Shown one piece after another: positions 1-9,290 of a stretch of 64,000 nt of DNA (within the stretch, counting starts at the first letter, position 1; each line of letters starts with the position of its first letter). Location of the stretch: positions 1 to 64,000 of the forward strand of contig SLCC01000059.1 in assembly GCA_007126035.1 (NCBI GenBank), in the 5' to 3' direction. This DNA is from Gemmatimonadota bacterium (GTDB lineage Bacteria; Gemmatimonadota; Gemmatimonadetes; Longimicrobiales; RSA9). The notes beneath the pieces are model-generated. The model did not search any database, had not been told where the DNA came from, and saw nothing but the letters and a program-made list of their open reading frames with translations. A program made the position numbers and the translations under genes.

Positions 1-65
1 CCCACCGTGTCACGCTGTTCGAAGACTGTGCTGCCCTCGAAGCCGGGGTGTTTGCCAGACAGCCT

Positions 66-140
66 CCCGAGCTCCGAGCTCCGACCGCCCGGCCACCGCC
101 CGGCCGCCGCTTGCCGGGCTTCGGCGGGATGGCGGGGCGG
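66..140 (-). repeat. Copy of dispersed intergenic repeat family (same family as 36035-36300)
   Basis: CCGAGCTCCGAGCTCCGACCGCCCGGCCACCGCCCGGCCGCCGCTTGCCGGGCTTCGGCGG matches the reverse complement of 36062-36122 with about 5 mismatches in 61 nt by eye. Confidence 0.8.
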
Positions 141-188
141 TGGGGGGACGAAGCTGACGGGGCATGAGAAGTGCGGCCGGCCCCGGCC

Positions 189-1955
189 ATGAGCACCTGG
201 CTTCCCTGGAGACGGATCGCCCGACAGGTCATCCTCGAGGTTGACCTGGAGCCGGGACTCCTGGAGCGGCGACCCGGGCACCCGCTGGCCCGGCTCCGGG
301 ACCAGGACAAGCTCACGCTGCCCGGGCTGGTCCAGGTCCTGGCCCGTGCCGCCACCGACCCCCGGGTGGTGGCGCTGGTGGTGCGGCTCGGTGCGGGCGG
401 TTTCGGTCTGGCCCGGGTCGAGGAGGTCCGGGACGCCGTGCGGTCGCTCCGAGAGGCGGGGAAACACACGGTCGCCTTCTCCGAGACCATGGGCGAAGCG
501 GAGCCTGGCCACGGCGGCTATTACCTGTCCACCGCCTTCGACGAGGTGTGGCTCCAGCCTTCGGGCTCCCTGGGTCTCACGGGGCTGCTGGCCGCTGTGC
601 CGTTTGCCAGGGAGGGGCTGGACCGATTGGGGCTCCGCCCCCTGGTCGACCGGCGCCGGGAGTACAAGACGGCGTCCAACCTGTTCACCGAGGATGGCCT
701 GACCGACCCCCACCGGGAGATGCTGGAGTCGGTGGTGGGCGACATCTTCGATCGCCTGGTGGGCGAGATCGCCACCGCACGTGAGCTGGATCGGGGCCGG
801 GTGCGGGAGCTGGTCGGCTCGGGGCCCATACCCGCTGGTGAGGCCCTGGAGACGGGGTTGGTCGACCACCTGGGCTATCGTGACGAGCTGGACGAGGCGC
901 TGGAGGACCGGTTCGGCAAAGCCCAGCGCCTCGATCCGTCCGGCTACCTGAGCCGGGCGGGTCGCCCCTTCCGGAAGGGCCGGAGCTGGGTGGCCATCAT
1001 CCAGGTGACGGGGCTGATCCAGCGTGGGCCCAGTTATTACCGGCCCGGTGCCGGGTCGATCACGGGCTCCGACTCGATCCGTGACGCCTTCCGGGACGCG
1101 GTGAAGAACCCCCGGGTGAAGGCCATCCTCCTCCGGGTCGACAGCCCGGGCGGCTCCTACGTGGGCTCCGACCTGATCCACCGGGAGGTGGTACGGGCCA
1201 GGGCCCAGGGCAAGCCGGTGATCGTTTCCATGGGCAACGCCGCCGCGTCCGGTGGCTACTTCATCGCCGCCGCGGCCGACCGCATCGTGGCCCAGCCGTC
1301 CACCCTCACCGGCTCCATCGGCGTGGTCTACGGCAAGGTGGTGACCCGGGACCTGTGGGAGCGCCTCGGCGTCCGCTGGGACGAGGTGCGTCAGGGGGGC
1401 AACGCGGGGATGTGGTCCACGCTCCACGAGTACAGCGACGACGAGTGGGAGCGGCTCCAGCACATCCTGGACCAGGTCTACGAGGACTTCACGGACAAGG
1501 TGGGCCGGGGCCGGAGCCTGGATCGCGGCCAGGTCGAGGAAGTGGCCCGCGGCCGGGTCTGGACGGGCAACGATGCCAGGCGGCTGAAGCTGGTGGACGA
1601 ATCAGGTGGCATGCTCCGGGCCTTCCTCCTGGCCCGCCAGGCGGCGGACCTGCCCCCGGAAGAGTCGGTCCGACTCGAGCCGTTCCCCCGACCACGTAGT
1701 CTGCTACGACGGGTCATGGAGCTGGCCGCTGGGCGCGGACCGCAGGCCTTCGCCGCGAGACGAGGACTACATTCCTTCGCCGCTGGGCGCGGAGCAGAGG
1801 CCTTCGCTGCGGGGCTAACCCCGGAGCTGCCCCTGCTGCTGGAGCAGCTGCGGCAGGAATCGGGGCTGGCCACCATGGAGACGGGCATGCTGTCCGCGCT
1901 ACCAGTGCTTTGGCCCCTGCGGGAGATAACGGGCGACCCGGTGCAGCACTCGTAG
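189..1955 (+). CDS. sppA: Signal peptide peptidase SppA-type S49 serine protease (two tandem S49 domains)
   Basis: Motifs VDSPGGSYVGSDLIHREVVRARAQGKPVIVSMGNAAASGGYFIAAAADRIVAQPSTLTGSIGV typical of SppA 67K; start codon choice uncertain. Confidence 0.92.
   Translation: MSTWLPWRRIARQVILEVDLEPGLLERRPGHPLARLRDQDKLTLPGLVQVLARAATDPRVVALVVRLGAGGFGLARVEEVRDAVRSLREAGKHTVAFSETMGEAEPGHGGYYLSTAFDEVWLQPSGSLGLTGLLAAVPFAREGLDRLGLRPLVDRRREYKTASNLFTEDGLTDPHREMLESVVGDIFDRLVGEIATARELDRGRVRELVGSGPIPAGEALETGLVDHLGYRDELDEALEDRFGKAQRLDPSGYLSRAGRPFRKGRSWVAIIQVTGLIQRGPSYYRPGAGSITGSDSIRDAFRDAVKNPRVKAILLRVDSPGGSYVGSDLIHREVVRARAQGKPVIVSMGNAAASGGYFIAAAADRIVAQPSTLTGSIGVVYGKVVTRDLWERLGVRWDEVRQGGNAGMWSTLHEYSDDEWERLQHILDQVYEDFTDKVGRGRSLDRGQVEEVARGRVWTGNDARRLKLVDESGGMLRAFLLARQAADLPPEESVRLEPFPRPRSLLRRVMELAAGRGPQAFAARRGLHSFAAGRGAEAFAAGLTPELPLLLEQLRQESGLATMETGMLSALPVLWPLREITGDPVQHS
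1725..1812 (+). repeat. Two direct copies of a ~34-bp repeat with 54-bp period inside the sppA C-terminus
   Basis: gccgctgggcgcgga..gcaggccttcgccgcga (1725-1758) and gccgctgggcgcggagcagaggccttcgctgcgg (1779-1812); encodes AAGRGPQAFAARRGLHSFAAGRGAEAFAAG. Confidence 0.75.
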
Positions 1956-2006
1956 TGGCCCTCGCCCAGCCGCCCAGGCCGAGATCGCCGCTGACCGCGA
2001 CGAATC

Positions 2007-4310
2007 TCAGAAGGAGACCCTGTAGAGCAAGGAGATGTTGCGGCCCGGGTTGGGCGCGAACTCCTTGACCCGGCTGGCGGCGTCCCTGTAGAGGACGTTT
2101 GTCACGTTGTCGCCGCGGAGGACCAGTGAGTGGACGCGGCTGCCCGTGGCCCTTCGGAAGCCGGCCTCCAGGTCGAAGAGCGTATACGCGTCGGTGGCCA
2201 GCTCGTCCTCCAGGCCCACCCGGTCCTGGCGGAATGCGTGGCGTACCCCGCCGCCGAAGGACCTGGCGCCGTCGTCCCAACGGAGGGAGGCGCCGATGCG
2301 GGCGGGCGGTATGAACGGGACGGGCGTCCCGCCGTCCAGGGTTGCCCTGACCAGGTCACCGCGGGCCGAGATCACCAGGTTCTCACCCAGGACGTGCTCG
2401 GCCTGGCCTTCCACGCCCACGAATCGGGCGCCATCCTGGACGTATGCCAGGACGGGCCAGGTGTACCCGTTGATGGTGGTGTCGCCTCGCTCCTCGAAGC
2501 CGATGTAGTTCTGGATCAGGGAGGCGTAGGCGGAGAGATCCAGGGTGAGGCGGGGGCGGTGGATCCGGAAGACGGCGTCCACCCCGTTCGAGTACTCGGG
2601 TGCCAGGTTCGGATCGCCGACCTCGTAGGAGGCGGTGCCCATGTGGTAGGCGTCGGAGAACAGCTCCTCCACCGTGGGAGCGCGGAAGGAGCGGCCCACG
2701 TTCAGCGACGCCGACGCAGCCGTCGCCAGCGGCACGTTCAGCCCCGCGGAGCCCGAGAACGCCGTGAAATCCCGCTGCACCGGAGGCCCGAACGCCGGGT
2801 CATACTTCGACGCGATCCGGTACTGGTCCACGCGGGCACCCAGCTGGAACCGGGTGCCCCCAATACCCAGGGCCACCTCCTGGAAGGTGAAGACGCCCAC
2901 CGCCCACGAGTCCGCGGGCGCGGTCAACTGGTCTTCGCCCGTGGCGGCGTACTGGCGGAACAGGCCGCTGGCGCCCCACGCGCCGTCCGTCAACACGGCT
3001 CCATTGGCCTGTCGCAGGAGCAGCTCGAGGCTCTGGGTGCGCAGGCCGAAGGCCATCTCGAGCTCGCCGTCCGCCAGCTCGTCGTGCTGGTAGTCCGTGA
3101 CCATGCCCTGTACGCGGAGCAGGGGGAACAGAGGAGAGGACAGAGCCACGTCCAGGCGGCCGCTGGCCTGGAATCGGTGGCCGGCGATCAGCAGCTCCTC
3201 CTCCTCTTCGGGCGGCATGGGAACGCCGTGCTCCAGGAAGTAACCCTGAACGGTCAGCCCCCCGGACAGGCGGTGCGACAGGTAGCTCATGCCCAGCGCG
3301 GCCTCGGCGTTCCAGTGGCCGGTATTCGCAAGCCGACCGCCCAGGACCGGGTCACTACCGATCCGCACGTCGCCGGCCTTCCGGCCACCGCCACGCACCG
3401 TCAGCGACCAGCGCTCATCCAGCGGGATCACTCCGCGGAGGCCGCCACCGGCGCCCGGCATCGCCGACTCGGACTGGAGGGTGGCGGACCACTGGGGCCG
3501 CAGCGGCGGCGTGAACGGGATGTCCGCGGACACCATGTTCACGACCCCACCCAGCGCGTTCGACCCGTACAGCAGAGACGCCGGCCCACGCACCACTTCG
3601 ATGCGCTGCGCCGACAGGGGATCGAGGGCCAACGCATGATCGTCCGCGCCGGACAGGTCGGAGATGCGCTGCCCGTCCTGGAGGATGAGGATCCGGTCCC
3701 CCGTCAACCCGCGCAGCACCGGCATGGATACGCCAGGGCCGTTGTAGCGTATCGCCATACCCGGCTGCCCTTCCAACGTGTGTGCCAGGGACGTGCGGAG
3801 ATTCCGCTCCAGCGCGCGACCCGCCAGCTCCGCCGTCGCCTGGGTGAGCCCCAGGGGATCCCGCCCACCCGGCGTGGCGGTGGCATGCAGGCCGGGCAGG
3901 GACAGAGGCGTGGCAGTCAGGACCACCTCCACGGGAGGCGTCACCTCGCCCGACCGGACCACCACGTCAAGACGCTCCGGAGCGTAACCCATCATGGTGA
4001 CCTCGAGACGATGCGTCCCTTCTCCCAGCCCACGGATCTGGAAACGACCACGCTCGTCCGCTATCGCCCCGCGCCCCGTCGCGGCCACCACCACCTGCGC
4101 CCCCGGAAGCGGAACACCTTCCTCACCACGGACGACACCCGTCACCACACCCGTCACGACACCCGTCACCACACCCGGATCCACCGACACCCCGCGGGAC
4201 GAATCCGCCGCCACCGACCCGGGCCACGTCAGCACCAGGGCAGCGACCACAGCCAGAGGAACCGATGTCGCAATTTTCACAAGGTTCCTGCACGATACAT
4301 GTATGGACAT
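2007..4310 (-). CDS. TonB-dependent receptor with N-terminal carboxypeptidase-regulatory-like domain
   Basis: Plug motifs (RIEVVRGPASLLYGSNALGGVVNMVS), CarboxypepD_reg-like N-terminus (VVRGEEGVPLPGAQVVVAATGRGAIADERGRFQIRGL), C-terminal aromatic residue (RVSF). Confidence 0.93.
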   Translation of the reverse strand: MSIHVSCRNLVKIATSVPLAVVAALVLTWPGSVAADSSRGVSVDPGVVTGVVTGVVTGVVRGEEGVPLPGAQVVVAATGRGAIADERGRFQIRGLGEGTHRLEVTMMGYAPERLDVVVRSGEVTPPVEVVLTATPLSLPGLHATATPGGRDPLGLTQATAELAGRALERNLRTSLAHTLEGQPGMAIRYNGPGVSMPVLRGLTGDRILILQDGQRISDLSGADDHALALDPLSAQRIEVVRGPASLLYGSNALGGVVNMVSADIPFTPPLRPQWSATLQSESAMPGAGGGLRGVIPLDERWSLTVRGGGRKAGDVRIGSDPVLGGRLANTGHWNAEAALGMSYLSHRLSGGLTVQGYFLEHGVPMPPEEEEELLIAGHRFQASGRLDVALSSPLFPLLRVQGMVTDYQHDELADGELEMAFGLRTQSLELLLRQANGAVLTDGAWGASGLFRQYAATGEDQLTAPADSWAVGVFTFQEVALGIGGTRFQLGARVDQYRIASKYDPAFGPPVQRDFTAFSGSAGLNVPLATAASASLNVGRSFRAPTVEELFSDAYHMGTASYEVGDPNLAPEYSNGVDAVFRIHRPRLTLDLSAYASLIQNYIGFEERGDTTINGYTWPVLAYVQDGARFVGVEGQAEHVLGENLVISARGDLVRATLDGGTPVPFIPPARIGASLRWDDGARSFGGGVRHAFRQDRVGLEDELATDAYTLFDLEAGFRRATGSRVHSLVLRGDNVTNVLYRDAASRVKEFAPNPGRNISLLYRVSF
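4129..4176. repeat. About four 12-bp tandem repeats encoding VVTG repeats just after the signal peptide of the TonB receptor
   Basis: gtcaccacaccc / gtcacgacaccc / gtcaccacaccc; protein VVTGVVTGVVTGVVRG. Confidence 0.85.
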
Positions 4311-4513
4311 CCCGCCCCCGTCAGCGTGGGATTCGACGCCTGCACTCTCGACCTGGACCGATCTTCCGGGTCCCCCGGACAAGATATGCGGGCACGACAG
4401 TGCCTGCTACAAGGGACGAACTGCGGAGCGGTTTCGTTGTTCGCTCACGGAGCGGGCAAGGAGCGGCCCGCGCCCAGGCTGAGCTGGTGCGCGGGCCGCC
4501 GTATCACTGCCGG

Positions 4514-6796
4514 TCAGAAGCGCCAGCGGTACGACAGGCTGATGTTCCGCCCGGGCATGGGGTACCGCCGCTCCTCGACGCGGGAGAGGTGGTCCCTGTA
4601 GATGGTGTCGAAGAGGTTGTCGACCCGGAACACGACGGCGTGCCCCGCGGCGCCGCCCAGCGGCCTCAGGCCGGCCTGGAGGTCGAAGACCGTGTAGCCG
4701 TCGGTGGGGTCCTCGTGGGCCACCCGGTTCTGCGCCGCCGCCGTTCGGCTCCGGCCGCCGAGCCACCAGCTACCGGTGTCGTACTCGGCCTCGAGCATGG
4801 CCCTGAAGGGCGGCATGTAGGGCAACGGCGTCCGCTCCTCGTTGCGACGGCTGCCCCGCACTATGTCCGTCGTCGTCCTCAGGGTGATGGCGGGGCTGAC
4901 CCTCAGCTCCAGGCTCGCCTCGCCGCCCACCAGCTCCGCCGCGTCCGCCTCGTGGACGTGGACCGGCAGCCCGCCGATCTCCTCACCGGTCGCCCGGGTG
5001 ATTATGAAGTTGTCGATAAGGTTCACGAAGCCGGTCAGCTCCACCGTCACCCGCTGATTGCCGTAGCGGGCGAAGAGGTCCACGCCGTGGCCGATCTCGT
5101 TGGGCAGGTCCGGATCGCCGATCTCGTACCGGCCGGCGCCCAGATGCGGCCCGTGGGCATACAGCTCCTCGACGAGCGGCGCGCGGTGGGCCCGAGCGAA
5201 CTGGGTGCCCAGCTCCAGGCCCTCCGCAGGGCGGAAGTTGGCGCCCAGGGAGCCCGAGACGGTGAAGGCTGTGCGCTCGTCACGCAGGTCCGGGAACTTC
5301 TCGTTGGGCAGTGCCTCCATCCACTCGGCCTCGAAACGGGCACCGGCCTGGAGCCGGACCCGGCGACTGACGGGCATCTCCTCGAACAGGAATCCGGCAG
5401 CCGTGAAGGAGCGGGCGTCCGGGTGGAACTCGTCCTCACCCGTGGCGGTCAGGTTCTGACCCACCACGCTCAGCCCCAGAGCGCCCTGGCCGATGGGGCC
5501 CAGGGACCCATGGACGCCCGTCAGCGTGGCGCTCAGCACATGACGCGTCAGCTCGTGCTCGATGTCCTCATCGAAGGTGCCGTCCGGCTCCCACTCCGTC
5601 TCCACCTCCTGCATGAAGTAACGGGTAGCCGTTGCCCGCAGCTCGATCAGGTCCAGGAAGCCCTCACGACGCCAGTCCATCTCGCCCGCGAGCCGCTGGC
5701 GCGAGCTGCGGATCTCGATCTCCTCGTCCGGGTCGTCGATCTCCTCGGGGATCCCCCAGTCGTGGCCCATGAGGTCCACGGCAAACCCGCCACGGGCGCG
5801 GTCGCCGGAGAAGCCGAGACCGGCACCAGCGGACAACCGGCGGGAGTGCGTGCCCAGGAGACGACCCTCGTCGGTGCCGGGTGTCCGGAAATCACCGCTG
5901 TTCTGGAAGGACAACCGGCCAGTCCCGGCCCAGCGCTCCCCACCCACCACCGCACGGGCCGACGCCGCTCCCTCTCGGTTCACCGTCGAGCCCTGCAACG
6001 CGGCACCACCCACCACGCCAGGCGACCAGTTCAGGGGCACGTCCTCACGCAGCACGTTCACCACGCCACCCAGGGCACTCGAGCCGTACAGCAGCGACGC
6101 CGGGCCGCGAACCACCTCCACACGGTCGGTCGACATGGGATCCATGGCCACCGCGTGGTCAGGGGCCGTCATGGAGCAATCGCCCATCCGCTGGCCGTTC
6201 TCCAGCACCGCGATCCGATCACCGTCCAACCCGCGGATCACCGGACGCGCCGGCGCCGGACCCATTGAGCGCATCGACACGCCAGGCTCGCCGTCAAGGA
6301 TCTGGCCGATGGACAGTGCCGAACGACGCTGAAGACTCTCGGCGTCCAGGGCCTTGGCCGGCTGATAACGCACTCCACCGCGCAACGGCGAGGCCGTGGC
6401 TACCAGCTCGCGAATGGCTATCGGGTCCGGCTCCAGATCGATCACCACCACCACCCGATCACCCACCAGCTCGACTCGCCGCTCCACCGATCGGTAGCCC
6501 ATGGACTCCACCCGGAGAACTACCGCACCGCCAGGCACCCCGCGAAGCTGGAAACGACCGGCGCCGCAGGTGAGCGCCACCCGCGCCCCCTCCCCCGCCG
6601 TCACCAGCGCCCCGCGCACAGGCGACCCGTCCACACGAACCACCCCTTCGATGATGCCCACGTCGTCGTCAGCAGACGGCCCGACCGACCACTGCGCAAC
6701 CAACTCACCCGGGACCGACAAGACCAGCGCGCCAACCAGCGCCAGCAGCACCATCCCTCCTTGAATCAACCGCCTGCCTACCATGCGTGTGGCCAT
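4514..6796 (-). CDS. TonB-dependent receptor
   Basis: Plug (DRVEVVRGPASLLYGSSALGGVVNVL), regulatory-like N-terminus, terminal SYRWRF; similar in layout to the adjacent receptor. Confidence 0.93.
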   Translation of the reverse strand: MATRMVGRRLIQGGMVLLALVGALVLSVPGELVAQWSVGPSADDDVGIIEGVVRVDGSPVRGALVTAGEGARVALTCGAGRFQLRGVPGGAVVLRVESMGYRSVERRVELVGDRVVVVIDLEPDPIAIRELVATASPLRGGVRYQPAKALDAESLQRRSALSIGQILDGEPGVSMRSMGPAPARPVIRGLDGDRIAVLENGQRMGDCSMTAPDHAVAMDPMSTDRVEVVRGPASLLYGSSALGGVVNVLREDVPLNWSPGVVGGAALQGSTVNREGAASARAVVGGERWAGTGRLSFQNSGDFRTPGTDEGRLLGTHSRRLSAGAGLGFSGDRARGGFAVDLMGHDWGIPEEIDDPDEEIEIRSSRQRLAGEMDWRREGFLDLIELRATATRYFMQEVETEWEPDGTFDEDIEHELTRHVLSATLTGVHGSLGPIGQGALGLSVVGQNLTATGEDEFHPDARSFTAAGFLFEEMPVSRRVRLQAGARFEAEWMEALPNEKFPDLRDERTAFTVSGSLGANFRPAEGLELGTQFARAHRAPLVEELYAHGPHLGAGRYEIGDPDLPNEIGHGVDLFARYGNQRVTVELTGFVNLIDNFIITRATGEEIGGLPVHVHEADAAELVGGEASLELRVSPAITLRTTTDIVRGSRRNEERTPLPYMPPFRAMLEAEYDTGSWWLGGRSRTAAAQNRVAHEDPTDGYTVFDLQAGLRPLGGAAGHAVVFRVDNLFDTIYRDHLSRVEERRYPMPGRNISLSYRWRF

Positions 6797-6911
6797 TCCG
6801 CCCTCATCAGCTCAGCCCGTGGCGTTGAGAACCAATATCAACGAGGAAGCTAGTCCACAGGACGGCGCGCGCCAGTCGGGAAAACTACGTATCGGAAGCG
6901 GCGCCGGGGTC

Positions 6912-6928
6912 GTGGGGCGAAGCCCCAC
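6912..6928. promoter_or_regulatory. Strong hairpin GTGGGGC-GAA-GCCCCAC in the divergent intergenic region
   Basis: Perfect 7-bp inverted repeat with 3-nt loop. Confidence 0.6.
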
Positions 6929-7061
6929 AACCGGGGGGCCTTCGAGAAGGCGAGGTAGAGATGGAAGCCGACGGTCGAAGTACAGTTTGCGTCAACACAG
7001 CCAGTCGCGGGGACTGGGCGGTGAGTATGTCGGGGCTCCCACAGGGCTAGCTCTCCTCAGT

Positions 7062-7102
7062 GTTCACCTCGGCCCCCGTCAGGCGGGGAAGGCGAGGTGA
7101 AC
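7062..7102 (+). promoter_or_regulatory. Hairpin sequestering the Shine-Dalgarno of the 7104 gene
   Basis: GTTCACCTCG (7062-7071) pairs perfectly with CGAGGTGAAC (7093-7102), which contains the SD GAGGTGA just before ATG 7104; inner CCCC/GGGG extends the stem. Confidence 0.55.
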
Positions 7103-7103
7103 C

Positions 7104-7907
7104 ATGCGTGATCCCTTCAGTTCCTACCGGGCCGTGGCGCCCGGCTTCAATCGGGTCTCGGCGGCCGGCGTCATCAGGCACGCTCTGACCACCTTCTCAC
7201 GTTTCTGTCTGGCTGCGTGCCTGCTCGCAGCTCTGGCGTTGTCTATCCCGACCACCGTCTCCGGTCAGCAGTTCGTGGTGGATGATGTGGGAATCGTGGA
7301 CTACCGGGCGTGTCAGATCGAGGCCTGGCACGGCGAGCAGTCCACCTGGATCCTCCCCGCCTGTCAGCCGGTGCGGAACCTGGAACTCACCGTGGGTCTT
7401 GGCCGTCTGGTTACGGAAAACGAGACCTGGGACCCTGAATACGTGGTCCAGGGCAAGTACCTGCTCCGCCCGGACCGTGCGGACGGGGTGGGGGTCAGCC
7501 TGGTGGTGGGGGCCGGGATCTCACCCATCCGGCAGCCCGGGGGTCGTCGCGTGACCGACCTGTTCGCGTACGTGCCCGCCACCATGTCGTTGGCCGGTGA
7601 TCGGCTCCTGATCCACCCGAACCTGGGCTGGCTCCTGGAGCGGGAGCGTGGCGAGGAGGAGGGCGGCGTACGACACATCCTGACCTGGGGCATGCGCGGC
7701 GACGTGGCTCTCCTGGAGCGGCTCGAGGCGATCGGCGAGCTCTACGGCGAGGGGTCTGAGGGGCTGGGCTGGCAGACGGGACTCCGCGTACACCTGGTCC
7801 CTGACCGGCTCCTGGTGGACCTGAGCTACGGCAACCATTTCGACGTGGACGACCCTGGCACCGGCTTCACGGTGGGGTTCGCTTGGACGCCGCCGGCATT
7901 CAACTGA
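7104..7907 (+). CDS. Exported protein of unknown function, likely outer membrane beta-barrel
   Basis: Hydrophobic signal segment (FCLAACLLAALALSIPTTVSGQ) followed by alternating amphipathic strands; SD gaggtga. Confidence 0.75.
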   Translation: MRDPFSSYRAVAPGFNRVSAAGVIRHALTTFSRFCLAACLLAALALSIPTTVSGQQFVVDDVGIVDYRACQIEAWHGEQSTWILPACQPVRNLELTVGLGRLVTENETWDPEYVVQGKYLLRPDRADGVGVSLVVGAGISPIRQPGGRRVTDLFAYVPATMSLAGDRLLIHPNLGWLLERERGEEEGGVRHILTWGMRGDVALLERLEAIGELYGEGSEGLGWQTGLRVHLVPDRLLVDLSYGNHFDVDDPGTGFTVGFAWTPPAFN

Positions 7908-7940
7908 GCAACCCGGACTGCGAGATCGAATACGCTGGAG

Positions 7941-9290
7941 GTGGAGGATATGCACAAAGAACTCATCAAGCCCGAGGTCCAGTCCCTGATCGAGCAGCGG
8001 AACTGGGGTGCTTTGCGCGAGGCGGTGGCGGAGTGGCACCCGGCGGAGACGGCGGAGCTCCTGCCGGAGTTGGAGAAAGGGGACCGTGGACTGTTCTTCC
8101 GGGTCCTCCCGCCCGACTACGGGACAGAGGTATTCGCCCAGATGCGGCCGGAGCAGCAGGACACGCTGCTCCGGGACCTGACGGACGAGGAGACCCGGCG
8201 CCTCCTGGCGGACCTGACCCCGGACGACCGGACCCAGCTCCTCTCCGAACTGCCTGGAACCGTCACCCAGCGGCTCATGACGCTGCTCAGCCCGGAGGAC
8301 CTGCGGGAGGCGCGGGACCTCCTGGGCTACCCCGAAGAGAGCGTCGGCCGCCTCATGACGCCAGACTACGTGGCCGTGCGCCCGGACTGGAACGCCGAAC
8401 GGGCACTCGAGCACGTGCGCGGCATCGGAGCAGAGCCGGAGACGGTGGCCGTCGTGTACGTGACCGACGCCCGCTGGCGGATCCACGGCGTCCTCTCCAT
8501 CCGGCGACTCCTGGCCGCCGACCCCGACGAGGTGGTGCGCGACATCATGTACCACACCGTCATCCGGCTCGCGCCCCACGACGATAGGGAAAATGCGGTC
8601 CGGACCGCCGAACGCTACGACCTGAACGTTCTGCCCGTGGTCGGGGCCGACGGCGTCCTCCTGGGGATCGTCACCATCGACGACCTCATCGACGTGGCCG
8701 AGGAGGAGGCGACCGAAGACTTCCACCGGATCGGTGGTAGCGGCCTGGTCAAGACCAGCCTCCGGGAAGCAGGCGTCACCCTCCTCTACCGCAAGCGGAT
8801 CGGCTGGCTACTCATGCTGGTCTTCGTCAACATCTTCTCCGGCGCCGGGATCGCTTACTTCGAAGAGACCCTCGAGGCCGTCATCGCCCTGGCCTTCTTC
8901 CTGCCCCTCCTCATCGACAGCGGCGGCAACGCCGGGTCCCAGTCAGCCACCCTCATGGTCCGGGCCCTGGCACTGGGCGACGTGGAGATGAGAGACTGGT
9001 TCGAGCTCCTGGGCAAGGAGTTGGGCGTGGCCATCATCCTGGGGATGACCATGGCCGCGGGAGCCGCGTTCATCGCCAGCTGGCGCGCACCCGAAGTGCT
9101 CGTGGTCGTCTCAGTGACCATGATCGCCATCGTGGTGGTGGGCAGCCTCATCGGCATGCTCATGCCCTTCGTCCTGACCAGGTTCGGCATGGACCCGGCC
9201 ACCGCCAGCGCGCCACTGATCACGTCACTGGCGGATATCTCCGGCGTGCTGATCTACTTCTCCATCGCCAGCTGGTACCTGGGGGTCTGA
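7941..9290 (+). CDS. mgtE: Magnesium transporter MgtE
   Basis: N domain plus CBS pair (GRLMTPDYVAVRPDWNAERALEHVR) and TM domain (LPLLIDSGGNAGSQSATLMVRALALGDV). Confidence 0.95.
   Translation: MEDMHKELIKPEVQSLIEQRNWGALREAVAEWHPAETAELLPELEKGDRGLFFRVLPPDYGTEVFAQMRPEQQDTLLRDLTDEETRRLLADLTPDDRTQLLSELPGTVTQRLMTLLSPEDLREARDLLGYPEESVGRLMTPDYVAVRPDWNAERALEHVRGIGAEPETVAVVYVTDARWRIHGVLSIRRLLAADPDEVVRDIMYHTVIRLAPHDDRENAVRTAERYDLNVLPVVGADGVLLGIVTIDDLIDVAEEEATEDFHRIGGSGLVKTSLREAGVTLLYRKRIGWLLMLVFVNIFSGAGIAYFEETLEAVIALAFFLPLLIDSGGNAGSQSATLMVRALALGDVEMRDWFELLGKELGVAIILGMTMAAGAAFIASWRAPEVLVVVSVTMIAIVVVGSLIGMLMPFVLTRFGMDPATASAPLITSLADISGVLIYFSIASWYLGV

Noticed and set aside
7-192. 61-aa ORF at the window start
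   Set aside because: Lies in the dispersed repeat and has no SD or protein-like composition.
2130-4601. 823-aa plus-strand ORF opposite the TonB receptor
   Set aside because: Low-complexity Arg/Gly/Gln/His-rich translation typical of an antisense frame in high-GC DNA; the minus strand encodes a clear receptor.
4265-6268. 667-aa plus-strand ORF opposite the second TonB receptor
   Set aside because: Antisense shadow frame of a real minus-strand gene.
6797-7103. Cobalamin, SAM or TPP riboswitch upstream of the TonB receptor or the 7104 gene
   Set aside because: Consensus elements of these classes were not found on either strand by eye; only generic hairpins remain. An Infernal scan would be needed.
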